From: Acidobacteriaceae bacterium
GTDB taxonomy: Bacteria > Acidobacteriota > Terriglobia > Terriglobales > Acidobacteriaceae
Direction: 5' to 3'
NCBI GenBank assembly: GCA_030040395.1
Contig: JASHTU010000219.1
Location: 1-11,653 of the forward strand
DNA: 11,653 nt
Shown here: one piece after another, positions 1-6,884 of the stretch
Layout: the number at the start of each line of letters is the position of its first letter
Numbering within the stretch: position 1 is the stretch's first letter
Notes under the pieces: model-generated
Seen by the model: only the letters and a program-made list of their open reading frames with translations
The model's database searches: none
Told to the model about the DNA's origin: nothing
Translations under genes and position numbers: made by a program

Positions 1-38
1 CAGCGGTGTTCAAACCAGAGAGGGCACCATGTGGCCGA

Positions 39-62
39 CCCGCACCTTGGGTAGGGTGCGGG
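39..62. other. Perfect 8-bp stem-loop upstream of the padR promoter
   Basis: CCCGCACC (39-46) pairs exactly with GGTGCGGG (55-62) around an 8-nt loop. No run of T follows on either strand, so it is not a canonical intrinsic terminator. It may be the end of an upstream transcript outside the window, or an intergenic repeat-like palindrome. The sequence shows only the stem. Confidence 0.45.
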
Positions 63-100
63 TGGATTGGAAGCGAACAGACAGAAAACATCGACCTAGC

Positions 101-128
101 TTGACAGTCGATATAGGGCCTATATAGA
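101..128 (+). promoter_or_regulatory. Probable sigma70 promoter of the padR gene
   Basis: A perfect -35 hexamer TTGACA (101-106) is followed, after 16 nt, by TATAGA (123-128); TATATA at 121-126 is an alternative -10 with a 14-nt spacer. The predicted transcription start falls only a few bases before the ATG at 138, so the mRNA may be leaderless or nearly so. No clear Shine-Dalgarno precedes the ATG, which agrees with that. Confidence 0.6.
111..125. promoter_or_regulatory. 15-bp perfect palindrome, candidate PadR operator
   Basis: ATATAGG-G-CCTATAT (7+1+7) sits between the -35 and -10 elements and overlaps the -10. A dimeric repressor bound here would block RNA polymerase. The palindrome lies directly ahead of a PadR-family gene, and autorepression through an operator in the promoter is common in that family, so this is its likely binding site. 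The palindrome is seen; who binds it is inference. Confidence 0.55.
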
Positions 129-137
129 GTTTCAGGT

Positions 138-455
138 ATGGGTGCGGAGATTCGCATTACGGGTCCAACGTTGCAGGTCATCGGGCAGATGCTCACGGCC
201 CCCGATGGCGGCGTCTCTGGTGCTGAGATAGCCAAGGTTACTGGCCTGCGGCCCGGCACGCTTTACCCGATCCTCTATCGATTGGAGAAGGCCGGCTGGG
301 CGAGCAGCAGGTGGGAGGAAGGCGACCCCTCAGAGATGGGGAGGCCGCGCAAGAGGCTGTATCGACTAACGGCGACGGGAATAAGAGAAAGCAGGTTGGC
401 GTTTCACAGTCTAGTCCCAAATGGAAGGTTCGCATGGGGTCCTAACAATTCTTGA
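138..455 (+). CDS. PadR-family winged-helix transcriptional regulator (short form)
   Basis: This 105-aa protein is a compact winged helix-turn-helix DNA-binding regulator. Residues 37-55 (LRPGTLYPILYRLEKAGWA) form the typical PadR recognition-helix region, and residues 69-81 (RPRKRLYRLTATG) form the wing with the family's GRPR-x-x-YRLT signature. The protein stops soon after the wing (last 20 or so residues look unstructured), so it lacks the long C-terminal dimerisation domain of PadR subfamily 1 and resembles the small subfamily-2 type. The ATG at 138 lies just behind a good promoter that contains a palindromic operator candidate. Its 3' end overlaps the next gene by 35 bp, so the two are probably co-transcribed and translationally coupled. 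The ligand and other targets cannot be read from the sequence. Confidence 0.9.
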   Translation: MGAEIRITGPTLQVIGQMLTAPDGGVSGAEIAKVTGLRPGTLYPILYRLEKAGWASSRWEEGDPSEMGRPRKRLYRLTATGIRESRLAFHSLVPNGRFAWGPNNS

Positions 456-939
456 GGCGATCCTCGGCAAGGTAATCGGCGAAGAGATCGAAGCATGGCT
501 TCCGCAGGCAGGTCCAAGGCTCCTACGCTACGCGGTTTCGAAGCTACCTGCCGATGAACGGGAACGGTACGCGGAGGAATGGGCTGCCGACCTTGACGCG
601 ATCCCCGGGCAGGTTTCGAAGGTTATTTACGCGCTGGGCTTCGTTAAAGCCGCTTGGGGAATGCGCAGGATCGCCAACAGAATTCTCAGCCAGCAGCATG
701 AAGTGATTCGAGCGATGTACAGAAATAAAGGCAGGCTGGTAGCTGTGGTTTCGTGCGACGAAAGTCTCACTGCGTCAAGGCATGAACGGGTGGGGCAGTT
801 GCTAATTACAGCGGTGCCTAATTTGGATATAGCTTTCTTGGTGGCGCAAATGCTGCCCAGTTGCGTGATGAAAGTTTACACGGAGCAAGCCGTAGCGGAA
901 CACGGCCTGAGCTGGCGCGCTAACCGGCGCCCGGTGTGA
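421..939 (+). CDS. Hypothetical protein with ERYxEEWxADLxxxPG motif, coupled to padR
   Basis: This 172-aa protein is of unknown function. Residues 42-83 carry a recognisable conserved block, LP..ERERYAEEWAADL followed by an IPG turn, then YALGF.KAAWGMRR. I have seen similar blocks in small proteins of Actinobacteria and Acidobacteria, often next to PadR regulators or membrane proteins; that recollection was not tested here. The N-terminal 35 residues are amphipathic. The last 70 residues (LVAVVSCDES onward) match no family I know. No signal peptide or strong membrane segment is visible. The ATG at 421 lies inside the end of the padR gene in another frame, and no good alternative start follows immediately, so overlap and co-expression with the regulator are likely. 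It may be the main target of the PadR protein. There is no evident link to the T6SS genes downstream. Confidence 0.7.
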   Translation: MEGSHGVLTILEAILGKVIGEEIEAWLPQAGPRLLRYAVSKLPADERERYAEEWAADLDAIPGQVSKVIYALGFVKAAWGMRRIANRILSQQHEVIRAMYRNKGRLVAVVSCDESLTASRHERVGQLLITAVPNLDIAFLVAQMLPSCVMKVYTEQAVAEHGLSWRANRRPV

Positions 940-1194
940 TGCGGATTCTGACGGTTTTGCCGCAGGTGGGCGACCTGAGGGTCGATTCAACTGCCTGCCC
1001 AATGTTCCTCAACGCAAGCCTCTGAGTCAGATCGATCCGCATGGACATTGCTCGCATCGGTGCGAGCTGAAGTTTGGACAAACCGTCATTCAAGGCGGCT
1101 TCAGCTTCAGCTTTGGAATTTCCCCTTCCAGTCTTTTCGGCTCCGTCATTCCGTCGGCTGACCAAGCTTGCCTTCATTGACTCGATCTACGAAC
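940..1194. other. Gene-free gap between convergent genes, with a GC-rich stem-loop
   Basis: No credible coding region lies here. A perfect 7-bp stem GCTCGCA/TGCGAGC with a TCGG loop occupies 1050-1067. A second inverted repeat, GCTGAAG (1066-1072) with CTTCAGC (1099-1105), overlaps its edge. Convergent genes on either side make a shared terminator region plausible, but no T-tract follows either stem on either strand, so a rho-independent terminator cannot be claimed. Confidence 0.35.
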
Positions 1195-4100
1195 TCAGTG
1201 CGCCACGGTGGAGACGCAGCGCATTCCGCTCAGGCCGCCGGGCATTAAGAGACCGGCGTTGGGGCCGGAGAGCTCGAGATGGACCACCAGGGGGACACCG
1301 CCGACCTGAATGGGGGTGTTCGCGATCTCCAGCGGGTAATCCAACCGCTCCAGGCTCCCCTCCTTTTCCACGTGGCCCTTGCCCAGCAGATGGAAGACCG
1401 CCCATGGCCCGGTGAACTGCAAGGGGAGGCTGCCGGAGCCGTAGTTCGCGGTCAAAGACGCCTGCTGGCTGTTGGCCAGCGACCAGGCAAATTGCTTGGA
1501 AACGTCCGAGCCGGTGAGATTCTGCGCGTCTACCTGGAAGGTGACGCTTTGAATTCCCTTGGCGGGCAGGATATGAACCGAGAAGGCGAGGCCACCCGAG
1601 CCGCCTGTCGGGTAGAGCAGCGCGGAGAGTCCCGCGGCGCGATTGAAGAACTGCACGAACGCGGGGTTGACCTGCATAGGCGCTCCGGTGACGGGAACCC
1701 AGGTGGATCCCTGCTGGACCAGGAGCGGCTTGAGCGTAGTGTCGTAAAACTGCCAGAGCGAGCCGGAGCCGGGCTGCAGCAGCGCCGCCACTTCAGCCGA
1801 AGTGGCGTCGACCGATGAGCTTGGCGAGAAGGGGAATTTGGTCATCACCTGCGAGAACGTGGAGCAGAAGCCAGCTCCGCCCGCATTGGCCTGCTGCGGT
1901 CCGCGACCGCGCACCACTTCGTCCACGGAATTGATGGGCGCCTGTATGAGCGCCAGGGCGGTCTGGTCGACGTGGGCCTGGGGATCGAGATTGAAGGCCT
2001 GAGCGGTCTGGCTGGCGGCGGTGTGGGCCGCGGTAGAGGCGGTGATGATGGGGGTCACGGCGGCGGGATTTGTAGCCGCGGTGGGATCCTGCGCGACCTG
2101 CGCCACCGCAGCCTGCAGGGCGAGGAGTCCATTGACGTAATTCGTGTTTCCCGGGCCGATGAACTTATCGACGCTGCCCGGCGCAACCAGCGCCTGCGTG
2201 GGCTGGAACTCCTTGGCGATATCGGGGTTGGCGACCGCGGTGTTGTGGGAAACAAGGTAGAAAAGCTCAAGCAGCGGGGAACTGGGATTGGAGAGCAGTT
2301 GCAGTTTGGCTCCGGCGTCGGCCAGGCTGCGGTATTTGACCACCTGAGCCGAGTGCAGGAAGGCGCGCCACTCGGATTGGTAGTCGCCCGTGTAACGCGT
2401 GGTGAGCTGCTGAGTCAGGGTGGCGCGGTCGAGCGACGGCGGGGCCTGGTTGCCGAGCACCCACACTTCTCCGCTGAAGTAACGGTCGGGGTGCTGGATG
2501 GCGTCCTGCATGAAAGTGTAGCCGGTGTTGGTATAGGCGCCATTGACGACGTGCGCGTCGACGACGGTGGCGGAGGAGCCGGGATACATGCGATTGAAAT
2601 CGACGGAGGGCGAGGCTTTATCGGCGGCGGTGATCATTTGCTGGTAGATGCGCTCGAAGCCGCCGAAGGTGGCGAGATAGGTGCGCGCGTGAGTGACGGC
2701 GGAAGTGTCGGCGGCGATGCTGTACGGGTTGTTTTGCGGGAGTTCGGCGGCGTAGAACTCGAACTGCTGCGTGGCGAGCTGCTTTTGCTGTTCGGTGTCG
2801 GGAACGCGTCCGTTTTCCCAATACTGCGTCAGCACGGGAACCAGAAAGTCAACCGTGCTCTTCTCGGGATTGGAGGTGGTGATGAGATAGGCCTTGAGCG
2901 GATTGTAAGCGGCTGAATAATCCGCTCCCGGCGCTGACGTGGCAGGCAGGGCGTTGAGAGTAGAGACCAGGTTGGCTTGGGTGTTGGCCAGCAGAAGGCG
3001 GCGGAAGCGATCGAAATAAATGCTGCGCGCCGCGGGAAGCAGGCTGCCGCCGTGATAGAGGCCGAAGCGGTACAGCAGGGGCGGTCCGTTGCGCCGGTAG
3101 CCTTCCAGCCGCACCACCACGGCGCGGAGCTGGTCGAGCGAGGACAGGGTCTGGGCGCCGGCGAGCGTAGCGGGCGAAATCGTAGTGGCGGGAAGGGCGT
3201 CGGCGGATGAGACCACGGCGTGTTCGAGGCGGGAGTTGTTGGCCCAGGACGCGGTGAGGCACAAAGCGTAGATCAGCAGCAGCGCGGAGGCAGAGGCGAA
3301 GACAACGCGGCGGAGAAGGTGGGTTCTGCGGCTGTCGCTGGTGACGGCCAGGGCGCTGCGGTCTTCGAGAATGACGTTGGGAAAAAGCCGGGGCAGAAAA
3401 CACCACTGAGCCTGCTTGCGGGCGATGGTTTGGGGCGCTTGCGCCACCGCCGCGGCCCGCATCTGTTCGGCCGAAAACATGCGCGTGGCGCCGGATCCGG
3501 CGGGCGCGGCCTGGGGCGCATGGGCAGCGGCGGCAACAACTTCCTCGATCACGTGGGCGCGTACCCCGGTGCAGTAAAGGCCGCGCAGGTAGGGATTGGC
3601 GTTGAGATGACTGGGGCGCGCCAGCTCCACCAGGTAGGACGCGAGATTGTTGCGCAGCTTGCGGAATTCGCGCGGGAACTCGTAGACGGGATCGATATTT
3701 CGCTGGTCGTTTTCGCGGGAGAGCAACTCGAGGCGGAATTCTCCGAGGGCGAAAATGATGCGATCGAGGGCGGAAGCCACCTCGCTCATGGCTTTTTCCG
3801 CATAGAGGCCGCTGGAGACGCCGTGGCGCGGAAAAGCCATGCCGAGGGGTTGGGCAACCTCTTCGTTGGAGAGATTGCGGACGAACTCAGTGAAGTGAGG
3901 GACGCGGTCGAGCTTGGTGAGGATCACATAGACCGGCACCTCGGTCCCGAGCTGTTGGGCGAGGTCGCGCAGCATCTGGTTGGTGGAGCGCGCGGCGGCT
4001 GCGGCCGCGTCTGCCGCACCGGCGCCGAGAAACTGCTCACTGCTGACGCAGACCACGGCGGCTCGCACCGGAGCTTGCTTGCCGATGGCGGAGCGGATGG

Positions 4101-4626
4101 CTCTGGGCCGGGTTTTGCGGATCAGGCGCTGCCAGAGCGCGGGGTTTTTGCGCACCGCATCGCCGCTTTCGACAAAGACCGAAGCCTGGGTGTACCAGAG
4201 GTTGGCGACCGGAGTGGCGGCGACGTCCTGGTCGCGGTAGACCTGGCCGGCGAGGAGCTCGGGATCGAAGCCGGATTTAATGACGGCGGTGGTTTTGGCC
4301 GCATTGGCGTCGCCAAGGATGTAGAGCAGGGGCAAAGTTTCAAGAGATTTGGGGCCGGTGCGCTGGGCGGCGGCGAGACGTTTTTCGGCCTCGCGCAGCA
4401 GAGTGTCGAGATCGGAGCCACCGGGTAATTTCAGCGCGGCCGCGTCACGCCGCTTTTCCTTGAAATAGAGAAAGAGGATGACGGCGGCAGCCACGGCTCC
4501 GAGCAGCACGAGCAGGATGCGCAGGACGAGAAGCGCGGTTCCGGCGACGCCGAGCAGAGGCCCGGCGAGCCAGGCCAGCACGATGGAGAGAATCAGGATC
4601 AAAGCAGAAACAAGAATGGGCAGCAC
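1195..4626 (-). CDS. tssM: T6SS inner-membrane protein TssM (IcmF family), atypical NTPase site
   Basis: TssM is the large inner-membrane core of the T6SS membrane complex and partners TssL. The 1143-aa length is normal. Hydrophobic helices at about 3-21 and 34-54 and a third at about 438-461 give the usual topology, with a cytosolic domain between helices 2 and 3 and a large periplasmic C-terminal part. The cytosolic domain has a P-loop-like GDANAAKTT (105-113), a VILTKLDRVPHF segment (234-245) equivalent to the NKxD motif, and LRGLYCTGVR (347-356), typical of TssM. GPWAVFHLL near residue 1073 is the conserved C-terminal IcmF signature. The P-loop has Ala in place of the usual Gly before Lys, and the expected DTAG motif is replaced by VESG (152-155), so nucleotide binding or hydrolysis may be altered. 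The start is GTG at 4626-4624, with AGGAG at 4634-4638 overlapping the tssL stop. An Ala-rich linker (362-400) precedes helix 3. Confidence 0.95.
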   Translation of the reverse strand: MLPILVSALILILSIVLAWLAGPLLGVAGTALLVLRILLVLLGAVAAAVILFLYFKEKRRDAAALKLPGGSDLDTLLREAEKRLAAAQRTGPKSLETLPLLYILGDANAAKTTAVIKSGFDPELLAGQVYRDQDVAATPVANLWYTQASVFVESGDAVRKNPALWQRLIRKTRPRAIRSAIGKQAPVRAAVVCVSSEQFLGAGAADAAAAAARSTNQMLRDLAQQLGTEVPVYVILTKLDRVPHFTEFVRNLSNEEVAQPLGMAFPRHGVSSGLYAEKAMSEVASALDRIIFALGEFRLELLSRENDQRNIDPVYEFPREFRKLRNNLASYLVELARPSHLNANPYLRGLYCTGVRAHVIEEVVAAAAHAPQAAPAGSGATRMFSAEQMRAAAVAQAPQTIARKQAQWCFLPRLFPNVILEDRSALAVTSDSRRTHLLRRVVFASASALLLIYALCLTASWANNSRLEHAVVSSADALPATTISPATLAGAQTLSSLDQLRAVVVRLEGYRRNGPPLLYRFGLYHGGSLLPAARSIYFDRFRRLLLANTQANLVSTLNALPATSAPGADYSAAYNPLKAYLITTSNPEKSTVDFLVPVLTQYWENGRVPDTEQQKQLATQQFEFYAAELPQNNPYSIAADTSAVTHARTYLATFGGFERIYQQMITAADKASPSVDFNRMYPGSSATVVDAHVVNGAYTNTGYTFMQDAIQHPDRYFSGEVWVLGNQAPPSLDRATLTQQLTTRYTGDYQSEWRAFLHSAQVVKYRSLADAGAKLQLLSNPSSPLLELFYLVSHNTAVANPDIAKEFQPTQALVAPGSVDKFIGPGNTNYVNGLLALQAAVAQVAQDPTAATNPAAVTPIITASTAAHTAASQTAQAFNLDPQAHVDQTALALIQAPINSVDEVVRGRGPQQANAGGAGFCSTFSQVMTKFPFSPSSSVDATSAEVAALLQPGSGSLWQFYDTTLKPLLVQQGSTWVPVTGAPMQVNPAFVQFFNRAAGLSALLYPTGGSGGLAFSVHILPAKGIQSVTFQVDAQNLTGSDVSKQFAWSLANSQQASLTANYGSGSLPLQFTGPWAVFHLLGKGHVEKEGSLERLDYPLEIANTPIQVGGVPLVVHLELSGPNAGLLMPGGLSGMRCVSTVAH

Positions 4627-4633
4627 GGCAAGG

Positions 4634-4638
4634 CTCCT
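4634..4638 (-). promoter_or_regulatory. Ribosome binding site fixing the GTG start of tssM
   Basis: On the minus strand AGGAG lies 7 nt before the GTG at 4626 and overlaps the TAG stop codon of tssL (4637-4639). This supports the GTG start over later in-frame starts and implies coupled translation of tssL and tssM. Confidence 0.7.
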
Positions 4639-5323
4639 ATTGCGTTGTCAGTCCGGCGTTCTGGGCCTGTGCCGCTCCGGAGCCGAGCATCAGTTCGTAT
4701 CCGCCGAAAGCGACGACCACGAGGCCGGCCAGAACGCAAGTGGCGATGAGCAGGGCATGCGTCCAGGGATCGCGGGCGCGAGCGGGCGGCACTTCCGGCG
4801 CGGGGACGGGCGGCATGAGACAAGCGGCGCCGCGGATGCGTTCGATTTTGCCGCGGGCCATACGCAGCACCTGGTGCAGTTCGCCGGAGTCTCCCAGGGC
4901 GTAGCGGCCGCGGTAACCCATTTGCAGGCACAGGCAGTGCAGTTCGAGGGCGTCGGCGGTTTCAGCGGAATCCTGGGCGTTCAAGAGAGATTGCAGGTTG
5001 CGGAAGAAAGCCTCGCCAGCGAGATGGCCGCCAAACAGCTCTTCCTGCAACGGGCGACGCGCCCAGTCGGCAAAGACGGGGCTCTGCAGGTTGAGGACGC
5101 TCTCATCGAGAAAGGCGACAGCGGCGAAGACGCCCATCTGCACGGCGTCGCTGGAATAACCCAGAGAGCGCGCCTCCTGCATGGCCGATTGCAACGAACG
5201 GCGCATTTGCGCGCGGAAACTCTCCGAGTCCTGAACCTGCTGGCGTTGAAAACGGACCCGGACGATGGCGGTCAGGGCTTCCTGGAAGCAAAGGGCAAGA
5301 TTGTTCACCCGTGCGGTGCTCAT
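4637..5323 (-). CDS. tssL: T6SS inner-membrane protein TssL (DotU/IcmH family)
   Basis: TssL is a cytosolic hook-shaped domain anchored by one C-terminal membrane helix; it binds TssM and the TssK baseplate adaptor. The 228-aa protein shows the DotU family pattern: AFLDE (70-74), Trp87, LQEELFG (92-98), GEAFFRNL (103-110) and LELHCLCLQMGYRGRY (126-141). A Pro-rich linker (171-181) leads to one hydrophobic helix at about 188-208 and a short tail of about 20 residues. There is no OmpA-like peptidoglycan-binding extension, so wall anchoring must come from another protein if present. Its ATG (5321-5323) overlaps the TAA of tssK by one base (TAATG), and tssM follows 10 nt after its stop, so tssK-tssL-tssM is a tight operon. 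Confidence 0.95.
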   Translation of the reverse strand: MSTARVNNLALCFQEALTAIVRVRFQRQQVQDSESFRAQMRRSLQSAMQEARSLGYSSDAVQMGVFAAVAFLDESVLNLQSPVFADWARRPLQEELFGGHLAGEAFFRNLQSLLNAQDSAETADALELHCLCLQMGYRGRYALGDSGELHQVLRMARGKIERIRGAACLMPPVPAPEVPPARARDPWTHALLIATCVLAGLVVVAFGGYELMLGSGAAQAQNAGLTTQ

Positions 5324-6675
5324 TACGATCGCTCCACGATCACGGTAAGGTCGAATTCGGGCTTGGTGATTTCACCGGGGATATAGATGCCCACGTTGCG
5401 GGTCTGCTGGATGTGTTCCCAACAGGGGCCGGTGGTTTCTAAGGCGAAGTATTGCATGTCGGCCTCGGCGCGCAGGGCGGAGGGGGGCACGGAGAGATGG
5501 TTGAGCGTCATGCCGGGCAGGGCGCGCTTGACCAGTTCGGGCACGAATTTGAGCGAGCACACCTTGACCAGTTTGGGAACCAGCATGAGGAGATCCGACT
5601 CGCCGAGAGCCGAGCGCACGCCCAAGACCCAGCGCGCGTGGCGGAAACAGCGCTCATCGCGGACTTCGGCGCCGTGGATGTACGGCTCGACGGGGTGGAA
5701 GTCGAGCGAAACGGTGTTTGACGGCACCACGATTTCAAGATGGCGGCGGATGTGCGCGTCGAGGGCGCGAAATGCGGGGCCGGGATTGCGATGATCGTAG
5801 GCGGGAAGCTGGCGCGGGTCGGAATCGACGGCGAAGGTGCACAAGGCGCCGGCCAGCCGCGAGAGCTCGATGAAGACATCCTCGGGATGGGCGTGGCGGG
5901 TGTTGGTGAGATGTTGAAGCGGCGGAATGGCGCTGTGCAGCGCGTGCAGAAACCAGTAGTTGGCGACGTCGAGAGCAGCCGTCCCGGCTTCAAACCTGCC
6001 GTGGCGGCGCGCGGAGCGGGCGATGACGGCGCTCTTTTCTCCGATGGCGTCGAGGAGACGGCGCACCAGCAACATAAGGGTCTCACAGGCGCTGATGCGC
6101 AGGCAGGGCGGGACAAATTCCTCGTCCGAAACCAACTGCCCGCGGCCGTCGCGCAGCACCTGCGCAAGCGGAATGGAGAGCAGGTCGGGAGTCAGTTCGG
6201 CTTCAGTCATCAGGCGGATGTTTTTCTGCCCCAGATCGATTTCGCGCTCGTCGATGCCGTTGGTCTCGTCGCGCAGCAAGCGCTGCATGCGCGCAAAGCG
6301 GCTGCTGTTGGGCGCGGCGGCCAGGTCGCAGTCGAAGCCGTTGTCGCGCCGGCGAGGGACGGTGAGGTAAACGGGAAGCATAGCGTCGGTGGAAGGGAAA
6401 ACTTCCAGCAAATTGCGGATGGGCGGCGGCGGATCGGAATTGGGCAGTTCGAAGACCAGGCCGTCAGGAAAAATGCCCGAAGCGTGCAGAAGAGCCGCGG
6501 TTCCGTTGCGCAGGGCCTTGGGATCCAGTTCGGCGTGCAGCAATCCCCACGGCTCGCGCCACAGGCTGGCGGCGAGGAAGGCCATAGAATCTTCGAAATA
6601 TCGGCTTTGCGTCTGGAAATGGTGAGGGCTCAGATACATGCCTTCGGACCAGACGACCCGCGAGAGGAATTTCAT
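5323..6675 (-). CDS. tssK: T6SS baseplate protein TssK, copy 1
   Basis: TssK trimers link the T6SS baseplate to the TssL/TssM membrane complex. This 450-aa protein is full length. It begins with the family N-terminus, W9 and LSPHHFQ (15-21), followed by GIFPDG (67-72), FVPP (187-190), VPSN in the middle domain, RALPGM, and the C-terminal-domain block QYFALETTGPCWE (408-420) and GEITKP near the end. I chose the ATG at 6675 because it puts the conserved N-terminal motif at its usual distance. An in-frame TTG at 6696 would add seven residues that do not look like TssK. Neither start has a convincing Shine-Dalgarno. It is the first gene of a tssK-tssL-tssM operon and overlaps tssL by one base. 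A second TssK gene at 8564-9919 has the same motif positions. As the copy beside tssL and tssM, this one is the likelier membrane-complex adaptor; that is inference. Confidence 0.93.
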   Translation of the reverse strand: MKFLSRVVWSEGMYLSPHHFQTQSRYFEDSMAFLAASLWREPWGLLHAELDPKALRNGTAALLHASGIFPDGLVFELPNSDPPPPIRNLLEVFPSTDAMLPVYLTVPRRRDNGFDCDLAAAPNSSRFARMQRLLRDETNGIDEREIDLGQKNIRLMTEAELTPDLLSIPLAQVLRDGRGQLVSDEEFVPPCLRISACETLMLLVRRLLDAIGEKSAVIARSARRHGRFEAGTAALDVANYWFLHALHSAIPPLQHLTNTRHAHPEDVFIELSRLAGALCTFAVDSDPRQLPAYDHRNPGPAFRALDAHIRRHLEIVVPSNTVSLDFHPVEPYIHGAEVRDERCFRHARWVLGVRSALGESDLLMLVPKLVKVCSLKFVPELVKRALPGMTLNHLSVPPSALRAEADMQYFALETTGPCWEHIQQTRNVGIYIPGEITKPEFDLTVIVERS

Positions 6676-6792
6676 AGCAATAAGGGCTGGTGGCAATGGC
6701 GCCGGTGAGCGGACCCCGGGTCAGGTCGATTCGCCGAGCCCGCGCTCCGCTCCCCAACCTGTCCTGACCTCGCTGCCATCAAGCGTGCTTGC

Positions 6793-6821
6793 ATCGTAGG
6801 CTGCCAGCCCTTTACTGTCAA
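6793..6821 (-). promoter_or_regulatory. Probable sigma70 promoter of the tssK1-tssL-tssM operon
   Basis: On the minus strand a perfect -35 TTGACA (6816-6821) is separated by 17 nt from TACGAT (6793-6798), which matches the -10 consensus at 4 of 6 positions. Transcription would start near 6786 and leave an untranslated leader of about 110 nt before the ATG at 6675. The plus-strand gene at 6885 has no equally clear promoter in this 209-bp divergent region. Confidence 0.6.
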
Positions 6822-6884
6822 GTCAAGGCGATGTAGTCTTGGTGTCCGGAACCATGCATTTAGCCGAGAGTGGGGTGGTGATCG

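Noticed and set aside
1050..1067. Intrinsic terminator for tssM or the 421-939 gene
   Set aside because: The 7-bp stem is perfect, but no T-tract follows in either direction; kept only as a stem-loop in the gap description.
1972..2916. Plus-strand open frame of 314 codons, Gly/Val/Glu-rich
   Set aside because: It lies entirely antisense to tssM. The composition is what GC-rich codon bias gives on the opposite strand, and no domain is visible.
3220..4428. Plus-strand open frame of 402 codons
   Set aside because: It is antisense to the conserved cytosolic domain of tssM, has the same shadow composition (Gly, Glu, Asp, His rich) and no family features.
6676..6696. Upstream in-frame TTG start for tssK1
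   Set aside because: It adds seven residues that TssK proteins do not have, and it has no better ribosome binding site than the ATG at 6675.
5740..6708. Plus-strand open frame of 322 codons
   Set aside because: It is antisense to tssK1, which has clear family motifs throughout; this is a codon-bias shadow.
6785..6812. Sigma54-like element on the minus strand (TGGCAG ... ATGCA) ahead of tssK1
   Set aside because: The GG and GC dinucleotides are 11 nt apart rather than the required 10, and a much better sigma70 element overlaps the site.
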